Source of the DNA: Streptomyces sp. YPW6
GTDB taxonomy: Bacteria > Actinomycetota > Actinomycetes > Streptomycetales > Streptomycetaceae
DNA length: 64,000 nucleotides
NCBI RefSeq assembly: GCF_018866325.1
Contig: NZ_CP076457.1
Span: 7,599,001-7,663,000, forward strand
Direction: 5' to 3'
This document shows, one piece after another, positions 18,347 to 26,835 of this stretch; the first letter of the stretch is position 1, and the number at the start of each line of letters is the position of its first letter. The notes under the pieces were generated by a model that had not been told where the DNA came from, made no database searches, and saw only the letters and a list, made by a program, of their open reading frames with translations. A program made the translations under genes and the position numbers.

Positions 18347-19207
18347 CTAGCAGGTCCGGAACACGTATCCCGGCCGCCCCTCCGGGACGATGTCGAGATC
18401 CCGGCGCACCACGGAGACGCCCTCCCCCACGGACGAACACGCCTCTTCGAAGGCGCCCGCGGTGTACTCGACGACGAAAACCCTGCCCTCGTACGCGGAG
18501 GCGTAGCCGGCGCACTCGTCGTAGCGGCCGCACTCTTCGACGACCGCGAAGTCGAACCCGATCTCCTTCCGCCGCCCCAGCAGGTCCGCGCTGTTCTTCT
18601 GGCCGATCGCCAGGCCCGCCGCGTGCGCGCGGTCGGCCAGGAGCTTCGCGAACGCCGTGTTGTCCGCCGGGGTCAGCAGGCCGTCGGAACGCTCGTAGGA
18701 ATCGAGGTTGTCCGGCTCCACCGCCTGGAATCCGGACGCCGCGCAGCCGTCGATCCAGTCACCGACGATCTTCGCCAGCCGGGTGCGCTTGCCCGCCGTC
18801 GAAGTGTCGAGCACCGCCTCGCCCCAGGCCTCGTCGTCGACCGGCTCGCCGTCGGCGTCGCGCAGCAGCAGATCCGGGTGGTTCTTCTCCCACCAGCCCA
18901 GGGCGTCGGGCTGGGCCTGGAAGGCGTTGACGTAACAGACGTTGTAGAGGCCCTCGACGGGCCGGGCGCCCCGGTCCCGGGAGACGGCCTCGACCCCGGA
19001 GGGCGGGGTGTACGGCCCGCCGATCTGGTAGTCGAAGGTCGCGTTCGCCGTGGGCGGCACGACCTCCGGCGCCGCCTCGGGCGCGGAGTCGGTGGCGGCG
19101 CCGCAGGACACGAGCAGGCCCGCTCCCGCCACGACCGCGAACCCGCAGGCCAGGACGGTGAGGACGCGCTTGCGGCGGAGCGGAGGCCGGACGGTGGGCT
19201 GGGACAT
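18347..19207 (-). CDS. GH114 endo-alpha-1,4-polygalactosaminidase-like lipoprotein
   Basis: The 286-residue protein has a basic, hydrophobic leader ending in LLVSC, a lipobox. The mature domain starts FDYQIGGPYTPP and contains VCYVNAFQ, a pattern of the GH114 TIM barrel, with FQAVEPDNLDSY and FDFAVVEECGRY carrying the likely acidic catalytic residues. GH114 enzymes cleave galactosaminogalactan-type polymers. It is probably exposed at the cell surface. ATG at 19207 follows AGGAGTACGT. Confidence 0.88.
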   Translation of the reverse strand: MSQPTVRPPLRRKRVLTVLACGFAVVAGAGLLVSCGAATDSAPEAAPEVVPPTANATFDYQIGGPYTPPSGVEAVSRDRGARPVEGLYNVCYVNAFQAQPDALGWWEKNHPDLLLRDADGEPVDDEAWGEAVLDTSTAGKRTRLAKIVGDWIDGCAASGFQAVEPDNLDSYERSDGLLTPADNTAFAKLLADRAHAAGLAIGQKNSADLLGRRKEIGFDFAVVEECGRYDECAGYASAYEGRVFVVEYTAGAFEEACSSVGEGVSVVRRDLDIVPEGRPGYVFRTC

Positions 19208-19249
19208 ACGTACTCCTGTGCATGGGCTGCGGACCTCTGTTGCGGTCCG

Positions 19250-19486
19250 TCAGGCCGGTGGGGCCTCGATGATCCGGAAGACGCCGGGCGCTGGGTTCAC
19301 GTTGCGCAGCGGGACGCCGCCCGCCGTACACACAGACGCGACATCGTCCGGGGTCCGTTCCCCGCCGACGACGTGTGCGGCCCGGTGGAGGTCGCTCAGC
19401 GGGCCGCCCCCGGGGGGTTCCGCCGGGCGCCACGGCAGGTACCACCGGCCCGACGGCGGGCAGACAGCCGCGGGTGGGGACGGCAT
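19250..19486 (-). CDS. Hypothetical small protein
   Basis: A 78-residue frame starts ATG at 19486 and ends 42 nt before the GH114 gene. Its second half (LSDLHRAAHVVGGERTPDDV, then VPLRNVNP and VFRIIEAPPA) has normal protein composition, while the first 30 residues are proline- and tryptophan-rich. The start could be further inside. I do not recognise the family. It fills an otherwise empty 338-base gap. Confidence 0.4.
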   Translation of the reverse strand: MPSPPAAVCPPSGRWYLPWRPAEPPGGGPLSDLHRAAHVVGGERTPDDVASVCTAGGVPLRNVNPAPGVFRIIEAPPA

Positions 19487-19545
19487 CGCGGGCGGACTCC
19501 CGGCTCCGGCCACCCGGCATGCATGTCCCGCACCTCGTGGTCGGC

Positions 19546-20496
19546 TCAGTGGGCCCGACGGCGAAGAGGGCCGGGGCCGGTCGGCCGCCCGCCCGCGAGC
19601 GTCCCGGCGGCCTCCGCCGCCACCGCCTCGGCCACGGTCGCCAGGGCCGGGGAGTCCAGCTTCCACTGCTGCCAGTGCAGGGGGACGTCCACGGTGTGGT
19701 CGGGGGTGAGCAGCACCAGCCGCCCCTCGCGCAGCAGGGGCTCCGCCTGGACGTCGGGCACCATGCCCCAGCCCATGCCCGCGGCCACGGCGTTCGCGAA
19801 CCCCTCCGAACTGGGCACCAGATGACGCCGGGCGCTCGCCCGGGCCCCGGGGGCGATCCGGCGCACGAAGGCGTCCTGCAGGTCGTCGCGCCGGTCGAAG
19901 CTGATCACCGGGGCGTCGCCGATCAGCTCGCGCAGTGCGGCGTCCGCCCGTCCGGCCAGCCAGCGGCCGGCGAACGTGGGGCTGGCCACCGGCAGATACC
20001 GCATCCGGCCGAGCCTGCGCACCGAGCACCCCGTCACCGCCTCCGGCGACGAGGTCACCGCGGCCATCACCAGCCCCTCGCGCAGCAGGGCGGCCGTATG
20101 GTCCTGGTCCTCCCTGTGCAGCTCGTAGGCGAGGTCCAGCTCCTGCGGTACGCGTCGCAGCGCGGGCAGGAACCAGGTCGCCAGGGAATCGGAGTTCACC
20201 GCGATCGACAGGAGGGTCGGCTCACCGGGACCGGACATCCCGAGCGCCGTCCGCGCGTCGCGCTCCAGCCGGGCCAGCTGGCGCGCGAACCGCACCACCA
20301 CCTCACCGGACTCGGTGGGCCGCACCGGCTTCGTCCGCATCAGCAGCACCCGGCCGGTGCGCTGCTCCAGTGCCTTCACCCGCTGGCTGACCGCCGACGG
20401 CGTCAGCCGCAGGACGTTCGCAGCCGCGTCGAAGGTGCCTTCGTCGACCACGGCCAGCAGCGTGCGCACCTGATCGAGAGGAAGCTCGGACATCAT
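19546..20496 (-). CDS. argP: LysR-family regulator, ArgP type
   Basis: The 316-residue regulator has an N-terminal winged helix-turn-helix (LDQVRTLLAVVDEGTFDAAA, then TPSAVSQRVKALEQRTGRVL) and a periplasmic-binding-like effector domain. ArgP/LysG proteins sense lysine or arginine and activate the export gene next door. It is divergent from the LysE-family exporter, with 67 nt between the two start codons. ATG at 20496 or 20493. Confidence 0.9.
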   Translation of the reverse strand: MMSELPLDQVRTLLAVVDEGTFDAAANVLRLTPSAVSQRVKALEQRTGRVLLMRTKPVRPTESGEVVVRFARQLARLERDARTALGMSGPGEPTLLSIAVNSDSLATWFLPALRRVPQELDLAYELHREDQDHTAALLREGLVMAAVTSSPEAVTGCSVRRLGRMRYLPVASPTFAGRWLAGRADAALRELIGDAPVISFDRRDDLQDAFVRRIAPGARASARRHLVPSSEGFANAVAAGMGWGMVPDVQAEPLLREGRLVLLTPDHTVDVPLHWQQWKLDSPALATVAEAVAAEAAGTLAGGRPTGPGPLRRRAH

Positions 20497-20563
20497 GAGC
20501 GCTAATGATACGTAAGAATCTTTAGCTGGACGCCGGGTCGGCGTGCTCCGTAGCGTCGCCCCT

Positions 20564-21175
20564 ATGACGAACGCCCTGACCGCCGCGGCCGCCGGATTCG
20601 GTACCGGCCTCTCCCTCATCGTCGCCATCGGCGCCCAGAACGCCCTGGTGCTGCGCCAGGGCGTCCGGCGCGACGGCGTGCTCGCGGTGGTCGGCATCTG
20701 CGCCCTGTCCGACGCCGTCCTCATCACCCTGGGAGTCGCCGGCGTCGGCGCGGTCGTCGTCGCCTGGCCCTCGGCGCTGACCGTCGTGGGGCTGCTCGGC
20801 GGCCTGTTCCTGATCGCCTACGGGCTGCTCGCGGCCCGCCGGGTGCTGCGCCCGTCCGCCCTGCACGCGGCGGACGCCCCGGCCGCGTCGCGCCGGGGCG
20901 TCGTACTGACCTGTCTGGCGATGACCTGGCTCAATCCGCATGTGTACCTGGACACCGTGTTCCTGCTCGGCTCCGTCGCCGCCGACCAGGGGGCCCTGCG
21001 CTGGACCTTCGGCCTCGGCGCGACCCTCGCCAGCCTGTGCTGGTTCGCGGCGCTGGGGTACGGCGCCCGGCTGCTGAGCGGAGTCCTCGCACGGCCCTCC
21101 GCGTGGCGGGTGCTGGACGGGCTGGTCGCGGTGATGATGATCGGCCTCGGTACGAAACTGGCGCTCGGCGCCTGA
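20564..21175 (+). CDS. LysE/ArgO-family amino acid exporter
   Basis: The 203-residue membrane protein has about five to six hydrophobic helices. IVAIGAQNALVLRQG (about 20-34) is the family signature, and TWLNPHVYLD is the second conserved loop. It exports basic amino acids such as lysine or arginine. There is no strong ribosome site, and a TAGCGT -10-like box lies about 13 nt before the ATG, so the mRNA may be leaderless. Expression is probably controlled by the divergent ArgP-like protein. Confidence 0.92.
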   Translation: MTNALTAAAAGFGTGLSLIVAIGAQNALVLRQGVRRDGVLAVVGICALSDAVLITLGVAGVGAVVVAWPSALTVVGLLGGLFLIAYGLLAARRVLRPSALHAADAPAASRRGVVLTCLAMTWLNPHVYLDTVFLLGSVAADQGALRWTFGLGATLASLCWFAALGYGARLLSGVLARPSAWRVLDGLVAVMMIGLGTKLALGA

Positions 21176-21225
21176 GCGCCCGGCGCCCTCGCCTGCGGAG
21201 CGGACCGCCGGGCGCGCCCCGCGGC

Positions 21226-22176
21226 CTACGCCACCACGAGGACGAGCTTGCCGGTGGTGCGGCCCGTCTCGCCCAGCGCGTGCGCCTTCGCCGCCTCGGC
21301 CAACGGGAACGCCGCCTCGACATGGGCGCGCAGCTCACCGGCCCGGACCAGATCCGCGATGGCCTCCATGCCCGCGTGATCCGCCTCGACCAGCAGGTTC
21401 TCCACCCGGATCTCCCGTGCGGCGGCCTTCTCCGCCTCGCCCCGGTCGCCGCCCGGCAGCAGCGACACGAGCGTGCCTCCCCGCCGCAGGACGTCCAGCG
21501 ACCGTGTCCGCGTGGCCCCCGCCAGGGGATCGAGCACCATGTCGACCTCGCTCACCGCGTCCCCGAAGTCCACGGTGCGGTAGTCGACGACCTCGTCCGC
21601 CCCCAGCCCGCGCACGAAGTCGTGCTTGGCGGCGCTCGCGGTGCCGATGACGTACGCGCCCAGCGACTTGGCGATCTGTACGGCGAGGTGTCCGACACCG
21701 CCGGCGGCCGCGTGGATCAGCACCCGCTGCCCGGGGCGGACGTCCGCCGTGTCGACGAGCGCCTGGCGGGCGGTGAGCGCGGCGAGCGGGAGGGCGGCGG
21801 CCTGCACGTGGTCGACGTCCCCAGGCTTGTGGGCGAAGGCCCGGGCCGGGCCGACCGCGAACTCGGCGTGGGAGCCGACCCCGTACGGGTAGGGCAGCAT
21901 GCCGAACACCTCGTCGCCCGGCTTGAAGAGGGTCACCCCGAAGCCCACCGACTCGACGACCCCGGACACGTCCCAGCCCAGCACGAGCGGCAGCCGGTCC
22001 AGGAACATCGCGTCGCCCCGGTGCTTCCAGTCCGTGGGGTTCACTCCGGCGGCCCGGACGGCGACCACGATCTGGCTCGGTCCCGCCACGGGCCGGGGGA
22101 GGCGGACCTCCTGGAGTACCTCGGGACCTCCGTAGACGCTCTGGCTGATGGCGCGCATGCTCTCGTTCTTCGTCAT
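21226..22176 (-). CDS. Zinc-less quinone oxidoreductase (MDR family)
   Basis: The 316-residue reductase has an N-terminal GroES-like domain (GVNPTDWKHRGD) and an NADPH-binding Rossmann domain with AAAGGVGHLAVQIAK (about 160-174). Zinc-binding cysteines are absent, as in quinone oxidoreductases. It likely reduces quinones or reactive enones. ATG at 22176 is used; ATG at 22158 is possible. It is divergent from a GlxA-like regulator with 69 nt between them. Confidence 0.9.
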   Translation of the reverse strand: MTKNESMRAISQSVYGGPEVLQEVRLPRPVAGPSQIVVAVRAAGVNPTDWKHRGDAMFLDRLPLVLGWDVSGVVESVGFGVTLFKPGDEVFGMLPYPYGVGSHAEFAVGPARAFAHKPGDVDHVQAAALPLAALTARQALVDTADVRPGQRVLIHAAAGGVGHLAVQIAKSLGAYVIGTASAAKHDFVRGLGADEVVDYRTVDFGDAVSEVDMVLDPLAGATRTRSLDVLRRGGTLVSLLPGGDRGEAEKAAAREIRVENLLVEADHAGMEAIADLVRAGELRAHVEAAFPLAEAAKAHALGETGRTTGKLVLVVA

Positions 22177-22210
22177 GCGTCCAGCCTCGCGCGTGTCCGC
22201 CCGGCGTACC

Positions 22211-22226
22211 ATGGCATGATTGCCAT
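22211..22226. promoter_or_regulatory. Palindromic candidate operator
   Basis: ATGGCA-TGAT-TGCCAT is a perfect 6-bp inverted repeat in the short gap between the divergent quinone reductase and GlxA-like genes. It is probably bound by the adjacent regulator. Confidence 0.55.
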
Positions 22227-22245
22227 CTTTCGACAGGATCGTGCC

Positions 22246-23211
22246 ATGGGAAACGCCCACCGCGTCGCCGTACTCGCCCTGGACGGGGTGTATCCGTTCG
22301 AACTCGGTATCCCGAGCCGGGTCCTCGGCGCGGCCGACGGCCGCTACTCCGTGGTGACCTGCTCCGTGGACGGCGGGCCCGTGCGCACCAACGCCGACTT
22401 CTCGGTCACCGTCGAGCACGGCCCCGAGGTACTGGCGTCGGCGGACACCCTGGTCATCCCGCCCTTCGACACCTCCCTCCTCACCCGTCAGGCACCCCCG
22501 GCCGCCGTCGCGGCGCTCGCCGCCGTACGCCCCGGCGCCCGCGTCGTGTCCATCTGCACCGGCGCCTTCCTCCTCGCCTCCGCCGGGCTGCTGGAGGGCA
22601 GGCGGGCCACCACCCACTGGGCGCTCGCGGAGCTCTTCCGGTCCTGGTACCCGCAGGTGCGGCTCGACCCGGACGTCCTCTTCGTCGACGACGGGGACGT
22701 GCTCACGTCGGCCGGCGCGGCGTCCGGCGTCGACGTCTGCCTGCACCTGGTCCGCGCGGACCACGGCAGCGAGATCGCCAACCGAGTGGCCCGGCTCTGC
22801 GTCGTACCGCCGTGGCGCGACGGCGGACAGGCCCAGTACATCGAGCAGCCCGTGCCCGCTCCGGACGCGCACAGCACCGCCGCCACCCGTGAGTGGGCCC
22901 TGCGCCACCTCGACGAACCGCTGGGCCTGGCGAGCCTCGCCGACCACGCCCGGATGAGCCTGCGCACCTTCGTCCGGCGCTTCAACGAGGAGGTCGGCAT
23001 GAGTCCGGGCCGGTGGGTCGTCCAGCAGCGGGTCGACCGGGCCCGTCATCTCCTGGAGTCCACGGACCTGGCGGTGGACGAGATCGCCGCGCGGGTCGGC
23101 TTCGCCACCGGTGCGTCGTTGCGCCAGCATCTGCACGCCGCCATCGGCGTCACTCCACTGGCCTACCGGCGGACTTTCCGCGGCGCGGTCCTCGCGGCCG
23201 GGCGGCCCTGA
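22246..23211 (+). CDS. GlxA-family regulator (DJ-1 plus AraC)
   Basis: The 321-residue protein has an N-terminal DJ-1/PfpI-like domain (residues about 5-170, with SICTGAFLLASAG carrying the elbow cysteine) and a C-terminal AraC double helix-turn-helix (about 210-310, RTFVRRFNEEVGMSPGRWV). Such proteins act as transcriptional activators responding to small effectors. It faces the quinone reductase gene, its likely target. Confidence 0.9.
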   Translation: MGNAHRVAVLALDGVYPFELGIPSRVLGAADGRYSVVTCSVDGGPVRTNADFSVTVEHGPEVLASADTLVIPPFDTSLLTRQAPPAAVAALAAVRPGARVVSICTGAFLLASAGLLEGRRATTHWALAELFRSWYPQVRLDPDVLFVDDGDVLTSAGAASGVDVCLHLVRADHGSEIANRVARLCVVPPWRDGGQAQYIEQPVPAPDAHSTAATREWALRHLDEPLGLASLADHARMSLRTFVRRFNEEVGMSPGRWVVQQRVDRARHLLESTDLAVDEIAARVGFATGASLRQHLHAAIGVTPLAYRRTFRGAVLAAGRP

Positions 23212-23212
23212 G

Positions 23213-23273
23213 GGGCCGGGGCCGTACGCACCCTCAGAGGGATCGGGGCCGTGCGCCCCTCCGGCCCCGGCCC
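23213..23273. terminator. Convergent-gene hairpin
   Basis: GGGCCGGGGCCG at 23213-23224 pairs with CGGCCCCGGCCC at 23262-23273, between the ends of the GlxA-like gene and the convergent ScbR-like gene. Confidence 0.5.
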
Positions 23274-23276
23274 GGT

Positions 23277-23915
23277 TCAGTCCGCCGGGTCCAGCCGGCC
23301 AAGGCGTTCGGCCCGCGCGGGGGTCAGATCGAGGGCGGTGAGGATGGAGGGCGCGGCGATGCTGGGGAGTATGTGCTGCTGGAGCGTGATGTGGCGGCGC
23401 TGCAGGTCCTGGTAGTTGGTGAGAGTCTGGGATACGGCCTGGGTGCCCGCGAAGGCGGCCACGTACAGGTCCGCCGTATCGGTGGGGTTGACGTGGGGGA
23501 GCAGCTCACCGTGGTGTTTGGCCTGTGCGAGGAGGTGATGGGTGGCTTCCTGCCAGCGGAGGAAGGGACCGCTGCGGTCGAGGCCCTGGGCCTGCTGGTC
23601 CATGGACAGGCGCACGCCCGCCCGGGCGAGGAGACTGGTCTGCAGGCGGTGGCTGAACAGCATTCCCAGATCGATGAGTTCCTGGAGTTTGAGGGACTGC
23701 TCCGGAACGGTCTGCGGCGGCTCCTGGGCATCGAGAACACCGAGCGCGAGATCTTCCTTGGACGGAAAATGAAAGTAGAGAGCGCCTTTCGTGACGTCGG
23801 CGCTTTTGAGTATTTCGGTGATCGTCGCGGCTTGATATCCGTATTTCTCGAAAGCCTGGGCCGCTGCCATCAGGATTGCCTGGCGGGTGCGGATCGCCCG
23901 GTCCTGCTTGGCCAT
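23277..23915 (-). CDS. scbR: Gamma-butyrolactone receptor, ScbR/ArpA type
   Basis: The 212-residue TetR-family receptor starts MAKQDRAIRTRQAI. Its DNA-binding domain contains ITEILKSADVTKGALYFHFP, a strong match to ArpA/ScbR proteins as I recall them. The ligand domain keeps the family segment RAGVRLSMDQQAQGLDRSGP. It represses target genes until a gamma-butyrolactone binds. Next to a divergent AfsA/ScbA-type synthase, it forms the classic receptor-synthase pair. ATG at 23915 follows AAAGGAGACAGG. Confidence 0.95.
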   Translation of the reverse strand: MAKQDRAIRTRQAILMAAAQAFEKYGYQAATITEILKSADVTKGALYFHFPSKEDLALGVLDAQEPPQTVPEQSLKLQELIDLGMLFSHRLQTSLLARAGVRLSMDQQAQGLDRSGPFLRWQEATHHLLAQAKHHGELLPHVNPTDTADLYVAAFAGTQAVSQTLTNYQDLQRRHITLQQHILPSIAAPSILTALDLTPARAERLGRLDPAD

Positions 23916-23989
23916 CCTGTCTCCTTTGCTGGGCCGCACGGCCCGGGAAACGGCCGGGACGGTGTAGGGAGGGGCGACCCTGCCGGGGA

Positions 23990-24017
23990 TAGAAAAAAAA
24001 CCGCTGAGTCTGTATCT
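23990..24017. promoter_or_regulatory. Autoregulatory element (ARE) between receptor and synthase
   Basis: Read on the minus strand, the site begins AAGATACAGACTCAGCGG and runs into eight T residues. This matches the ARE layout recognised by ArpA/ScbR-type receptors (AGATAC half, CGGTTT half). It lies between the divergent scbR-like and scbA-like genes, about 58 nt from the synthase start. Confidence 0.75.
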
Positions 24018-24075
24018 TATCAGCGCACGTGCATCGCAGGAACGGCTCGCCATCACATGACCCCTGGGGGGAGTT

Positions 24076-25020
24076 ATGCCCGAAGCAGCAGCCCTGATCG
24101 ACTCGGTGCCGGCAATGGATTCGGAGGCCGACATGGTGCATCCCGTGGGGATCGACATGGTGCACCGGACCCGGCCGGAAGATGCCTTTCCGCGTAACTG
24201 GGTGCGCCTGGCGCACGATCGGTTCTCGGTGGCGGCGGTCCTGCCGCACGATCACCCGTTCTTCGCCCCGGTGGGCGGTGACCGGCACGACCCGCTGCTG
24301 GTCGCCGAAGCGATGCGGCAGGCGGCCATGCTCGCCTTCCACGCCGGCTACGGAGTTCCGCTGGGCTACCACTTCCTGATGGCGGACCTGGACTACGTGT
24401 GCCACCCGGACCACCTGGGCGTCGGCGGAGCCCCCACCGAGATAGACGTCGAGGTGTTCTGTTCCGACCTGAAGTGGCGGAGCGGGCTGCCCGTGCAGGG
24501 GCGTGTCGGCTGGGCGGTCCACCGGGGCGGGGAGTTGGCCGCGACGGGGATGGGCGCGACCCGCTTCAGCAGCCCCAAGGTGTACCGGCGGATGCGTGGG
24601 GGAGCGCCCGCCGAAGGGATATCGATACCGGAGGCGCCGCCGGTCGCCGCCGCCCGGGCCGGCCGGAGGAGGACCGAGGACGTGGTCCTGTCGGACACCG
24701 GCCGCGACGGCGTCTGGGAGCTGCGCGTGGACACCCGGCACCCGACGCTGTTCCAGCGCCCCAACGACCATGTCCCGGGCATGCTGCTGCTGGAGGCGGC
24801 CCGTCAGGCGGCCTGCCTCGCGGCGGGGCCCGGTGGCATCGTCCCGGCGGAGGCGAGCACGCGGTTCCACCGGTACGCCGAGTTCGGCAGCCCGTGCTGG
24901 ATCGGCGCGGTGATCCAGCCGGAGGAGGCGGACGATACGGTGACGGTCCGGGTGACGGGCCATCAGGACGACCGACCGGTCTTCACCACGCTCCTGTCCG
25001 GCCCGCGGGCCGACGGCTGA
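24076..25020 (+). CDS. scbA: Gamma-butyrolactone synthase, AfsA/ScbA type
   Basis: The 314-residue protein has two A-factor synthesis hotdog domains. The first holds VHRTRPEDAFPRNW and VLPHDHPFFAPV; the second, starting near residue 205, has a matching DTRHPTLFQRPNDHVPGM motif. AfsA-type enzymes condense a beta-ketoacyl chain with dihydroxyacetone phosphate, the committed step to gamma-butyrolactone signals. ATG at 24076 follows GGGGGGAG. Two neighbours downstream probably complete and sense the signal. Confidence 0.95.
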   Translation: MPEAAALIDSVPAMDSEADMVHPVGIDMVHRTRPEDAFPRNWVRLAHDRFSVAAVLPHDHPFFAPVGGDRHDPLLVAEAMRQAAMLAFHAGYGVPLGYHFLMADLDYVCHPDHLGVGGAPTEIDVEVFCSDLKWRSGLPVQGRVGWAVHRGGELAATGMGATRFSSPKVYRRMRGGAPAEGISIPEAPPVAAARAGRRRTEDVVLSDTGRDGVWELRVDTRHPTLFQRPNDHVPGMLLLEAARQAACLAAGPGGIVPAEASTRFHRYAEFGSPCWIGAVIQPEEADDTVTVRVTGHQDDRPVFTTLLSGPRADG

Positions 25021-25034
25021 GAGGTGCTTCGCCA

Positions 25035-25883
25035 GTGATTCTCGTGACGGGTGCGACCGGAGCGGTGGGCCGCGAGGTCGCCGTACTGCTGGCGGCTGCC
25101 GGCCCCGTACGGATTCTCGCCCGCCGTCCGGAGCGTCTGACGGTACGAGGCGAGGGGGTCGAGGTCGTCGAAGGGGGGTACGGGGACGGCCCCGCCCTCG
25201 ACCGGGCCCTGCGGGGCGTCGACGCGGTCTTCCTGGTGACGAACAGCCCCACGGAGCCCGACGACGAGCGGGTCGCGCGGGCGGCGGAGGCGGCAGGCGT
25301 CCGCCACCTGGTCAAGCTCTCCATGATGGCGGTCGAGGAGCCGGGTGCCGACGACTTCATCACGCGGCGCCAGCGGCAGAACGAGGAGGCGATCAGGGAG
25401 TCGGGGGTTCCGTGGACGTTCGTCCGCCCCCGGACGTTCATGTCCAACACGCTGTCCTGGGCGCCCGGCATCCGCTCGGCGGGAGTGGTGCGCGCTCTGT
25501 ACGGAGACGCTCCGGTGGCGTGCGTCGATCCCCGTGACGTCGCCGCGGTGGCGGTCGCCGTGCTGACCGGCACGGGCCACGAGGGCAGGGCGTACGCCGT
25601 CTCGGGCCCGGAGGCGATCACCGCGCGGGAACAGACCGCGCAGCTCTCCCGGGTGCTGGGGCGGCCACTGCGCTTCGAGGAACTGGGCCTGGACGCCGCA
25701 CGCACCGCCCTGCTGGCGAAGTACCCGCGGCCCGTCGCGGAAGCCTTCCTGGAGAGCGCCGAGCGGCAGCGGACGGGCGCGAAGGCGGCGGTGGTGCCCA
25801 CGGTCCAGGAGCTGACGGGGCGACAGGCCCGTTCGTACCGCACCTGGTCGGCCGATCACGCCGGCGCGTTCACCACCGCATAG
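25035..25883 (+). CDS. NmrA-like NAD(P)-binding reductase
   Basis: The 282-residue Rossmann protein starts at GTG, 14 nt after the synthase stop. GATGAVGREVAVLL (residues 6-19) is the NAD(P) binding loop, and RHLVKLSMMAVEE follows in the NmrA/atypical short-chain style, without a clear YxxxK pair. It may reduce the butenolide or keto intermediate of the signal; that is inferred from operon position only. NmrA-like proteins can also be redox sensors. Confidence 0.82.
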   Translation: MILVTGATGAVGREVAVLLAAAGPVRILARRPERLTVRGEGVEVVEGGYGDGPALDRALRGVDAVFLVTNSPTEPDDERVARAAEAAGVRHLVKLSMMAVEEPGADDFITRRQRQNEEAIRESGVPWTFVRPRTFMSNTLSWAPGIRSAGVVRALYGDAPVACVDPRDVAAVAVAVLTGTGHEGRAYAVSGPEAITAREQTAQLSRVLGRPLRFEELGLDAARTALLAKYPRPVAEAFLESAERQRTGAKAAVVPTVQELTGRQARSYRTWSADHAGAFTTA

Positions 25884-26048
25884 GGCCACGTCCCGGAAGA
25901 GGCCGGGGCGTCGACTCCCCGGCGGGCGAAGGAAAGGGCTGATCGCACACACGTTCTCCCGTGCCGGTCTGTTTCCGTACTGCGCGGAGCGGCGGTGGCC
26001 GAAGGAGCGGGCCCGCGAGCAGGTGGTCCGATCCGGTGTTCCCTGGAA

Positions 26049-26072
26049 ATGAAACCGGTAAGTTGGTTTGAT
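26049..26072. promoter_or_regulatory. Second ARE-like operator
   Basis: ATGAAACC-GGTAAGTT-GGTTTGAT is an inverted repeat with 7 of 8 matching positions. It ends 6 nt before the start of the second ScbR-type regulator, so binding there would block its own initiation. Confidence 0.65.
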
Positions 26073-26078
26073 AACTCC

Positions 26079-26783
26079 ATGACCAAACAGGAGCGCGCCA
26101 CCCGGACCCGCGAGGCGCTCATCCGCTCCGCCGCCGTCGTCTTCGAACAGCACGGCTATGCCCAGGCGCGGCTGGTGCAGATCAGCACCGGCGCGGGCGT
26201 CAGCACGGGCGCGCTGCACTTCCACTTCGAGAACAAGGCCGCGGTCGCGGAGGCCGTGGTCGCGGAGGCGTCCCGAGGGCTGCGTGACATGTCCGCCGCG
26301 ATCCGACGCAGGACGGACACCGCCCTGCAGGCACTCGTCGACACCTCGCACGCCCTGGTGGAACGGCTGCGCGGGGACCCCGTCAGCCGGGCCGGATTCC
26401 GGCTGAGCTGCGACGGCGAGCGGGCCGCCCCCGACCTGCGCATGGACTGGCACCACCGTGTGCGGGAACTGCTGGAGGAGGCGGCCGCCACGGGAACCCT
26501 CGCCGACGACGTCGCCCGCGAGGACGCGGCAGCAGCGACCGTGGCCGTGACGACCGGTTTCGAGGTGCTCGGCCGCCACGACGGCGAGTGGCTGTCCCCG
26601 TACCGGCTCACCGGCTTCTGGCAGTTGCTGCTGCCCCGGCTCGCCACCCCGGAGACGCTCGGACGCGTGGACCCGTCCGGCACGGGCGGGGTGCCGCAGG
26701 CCCGGGGGGCCGCGCCGGCCGGGCGCGTCGCCGAAGAGCCGGACAGGCCGGTGCGGGCGACAGCGGTGACGGAGTCCGACTGA
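26079..26783 (+). CDS. Second butyrolactone-receptor-like TetR regulator
   Basis: The 234-residue protein has an ArpA-type helix-turn-helix (RLVQISTGAGVSTGALHFHF) and a ligand domain with AGFRLSCDGERAAPD where the true receptor has RAGVRLSMDQQA. The shift in these pocket residues fits the pseudo-receptor group (ScbR2, JadR2 and similar), which often bind antibiotics rather than butyrolactones. The last 35 residues are proline- and alanine-rich. It probably represses itself through the site directly upstream. ATG at 26079 gives the compact family start. Confidence 0.88.
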   Translation: MTKQERATRTREALIRSAAVVFEQHGYAQARLVQISTGAGVSTGALHFHFENKAAVAEAVVAEASRGLRDMSAAIRRRTDTALQALVDTSHALVERLRGDPVSRAGFRLSCDGERAAPDLRMDWHHRVRELLEEAAATGTLADDVAREDAAAATVAVTTGFEVLGRHDGEWLSPYRLTGFWQLLLPRLATPETLGRVDPSGTGGVPQARGAAPAGRVAEEPDRPVRATAVTESD

Positions 26784-26835
26784 GGACCGACGCAGGCCGG
26801 GACGCCCGGCGGCCCGCCCCTGTACCGTCCACCCC

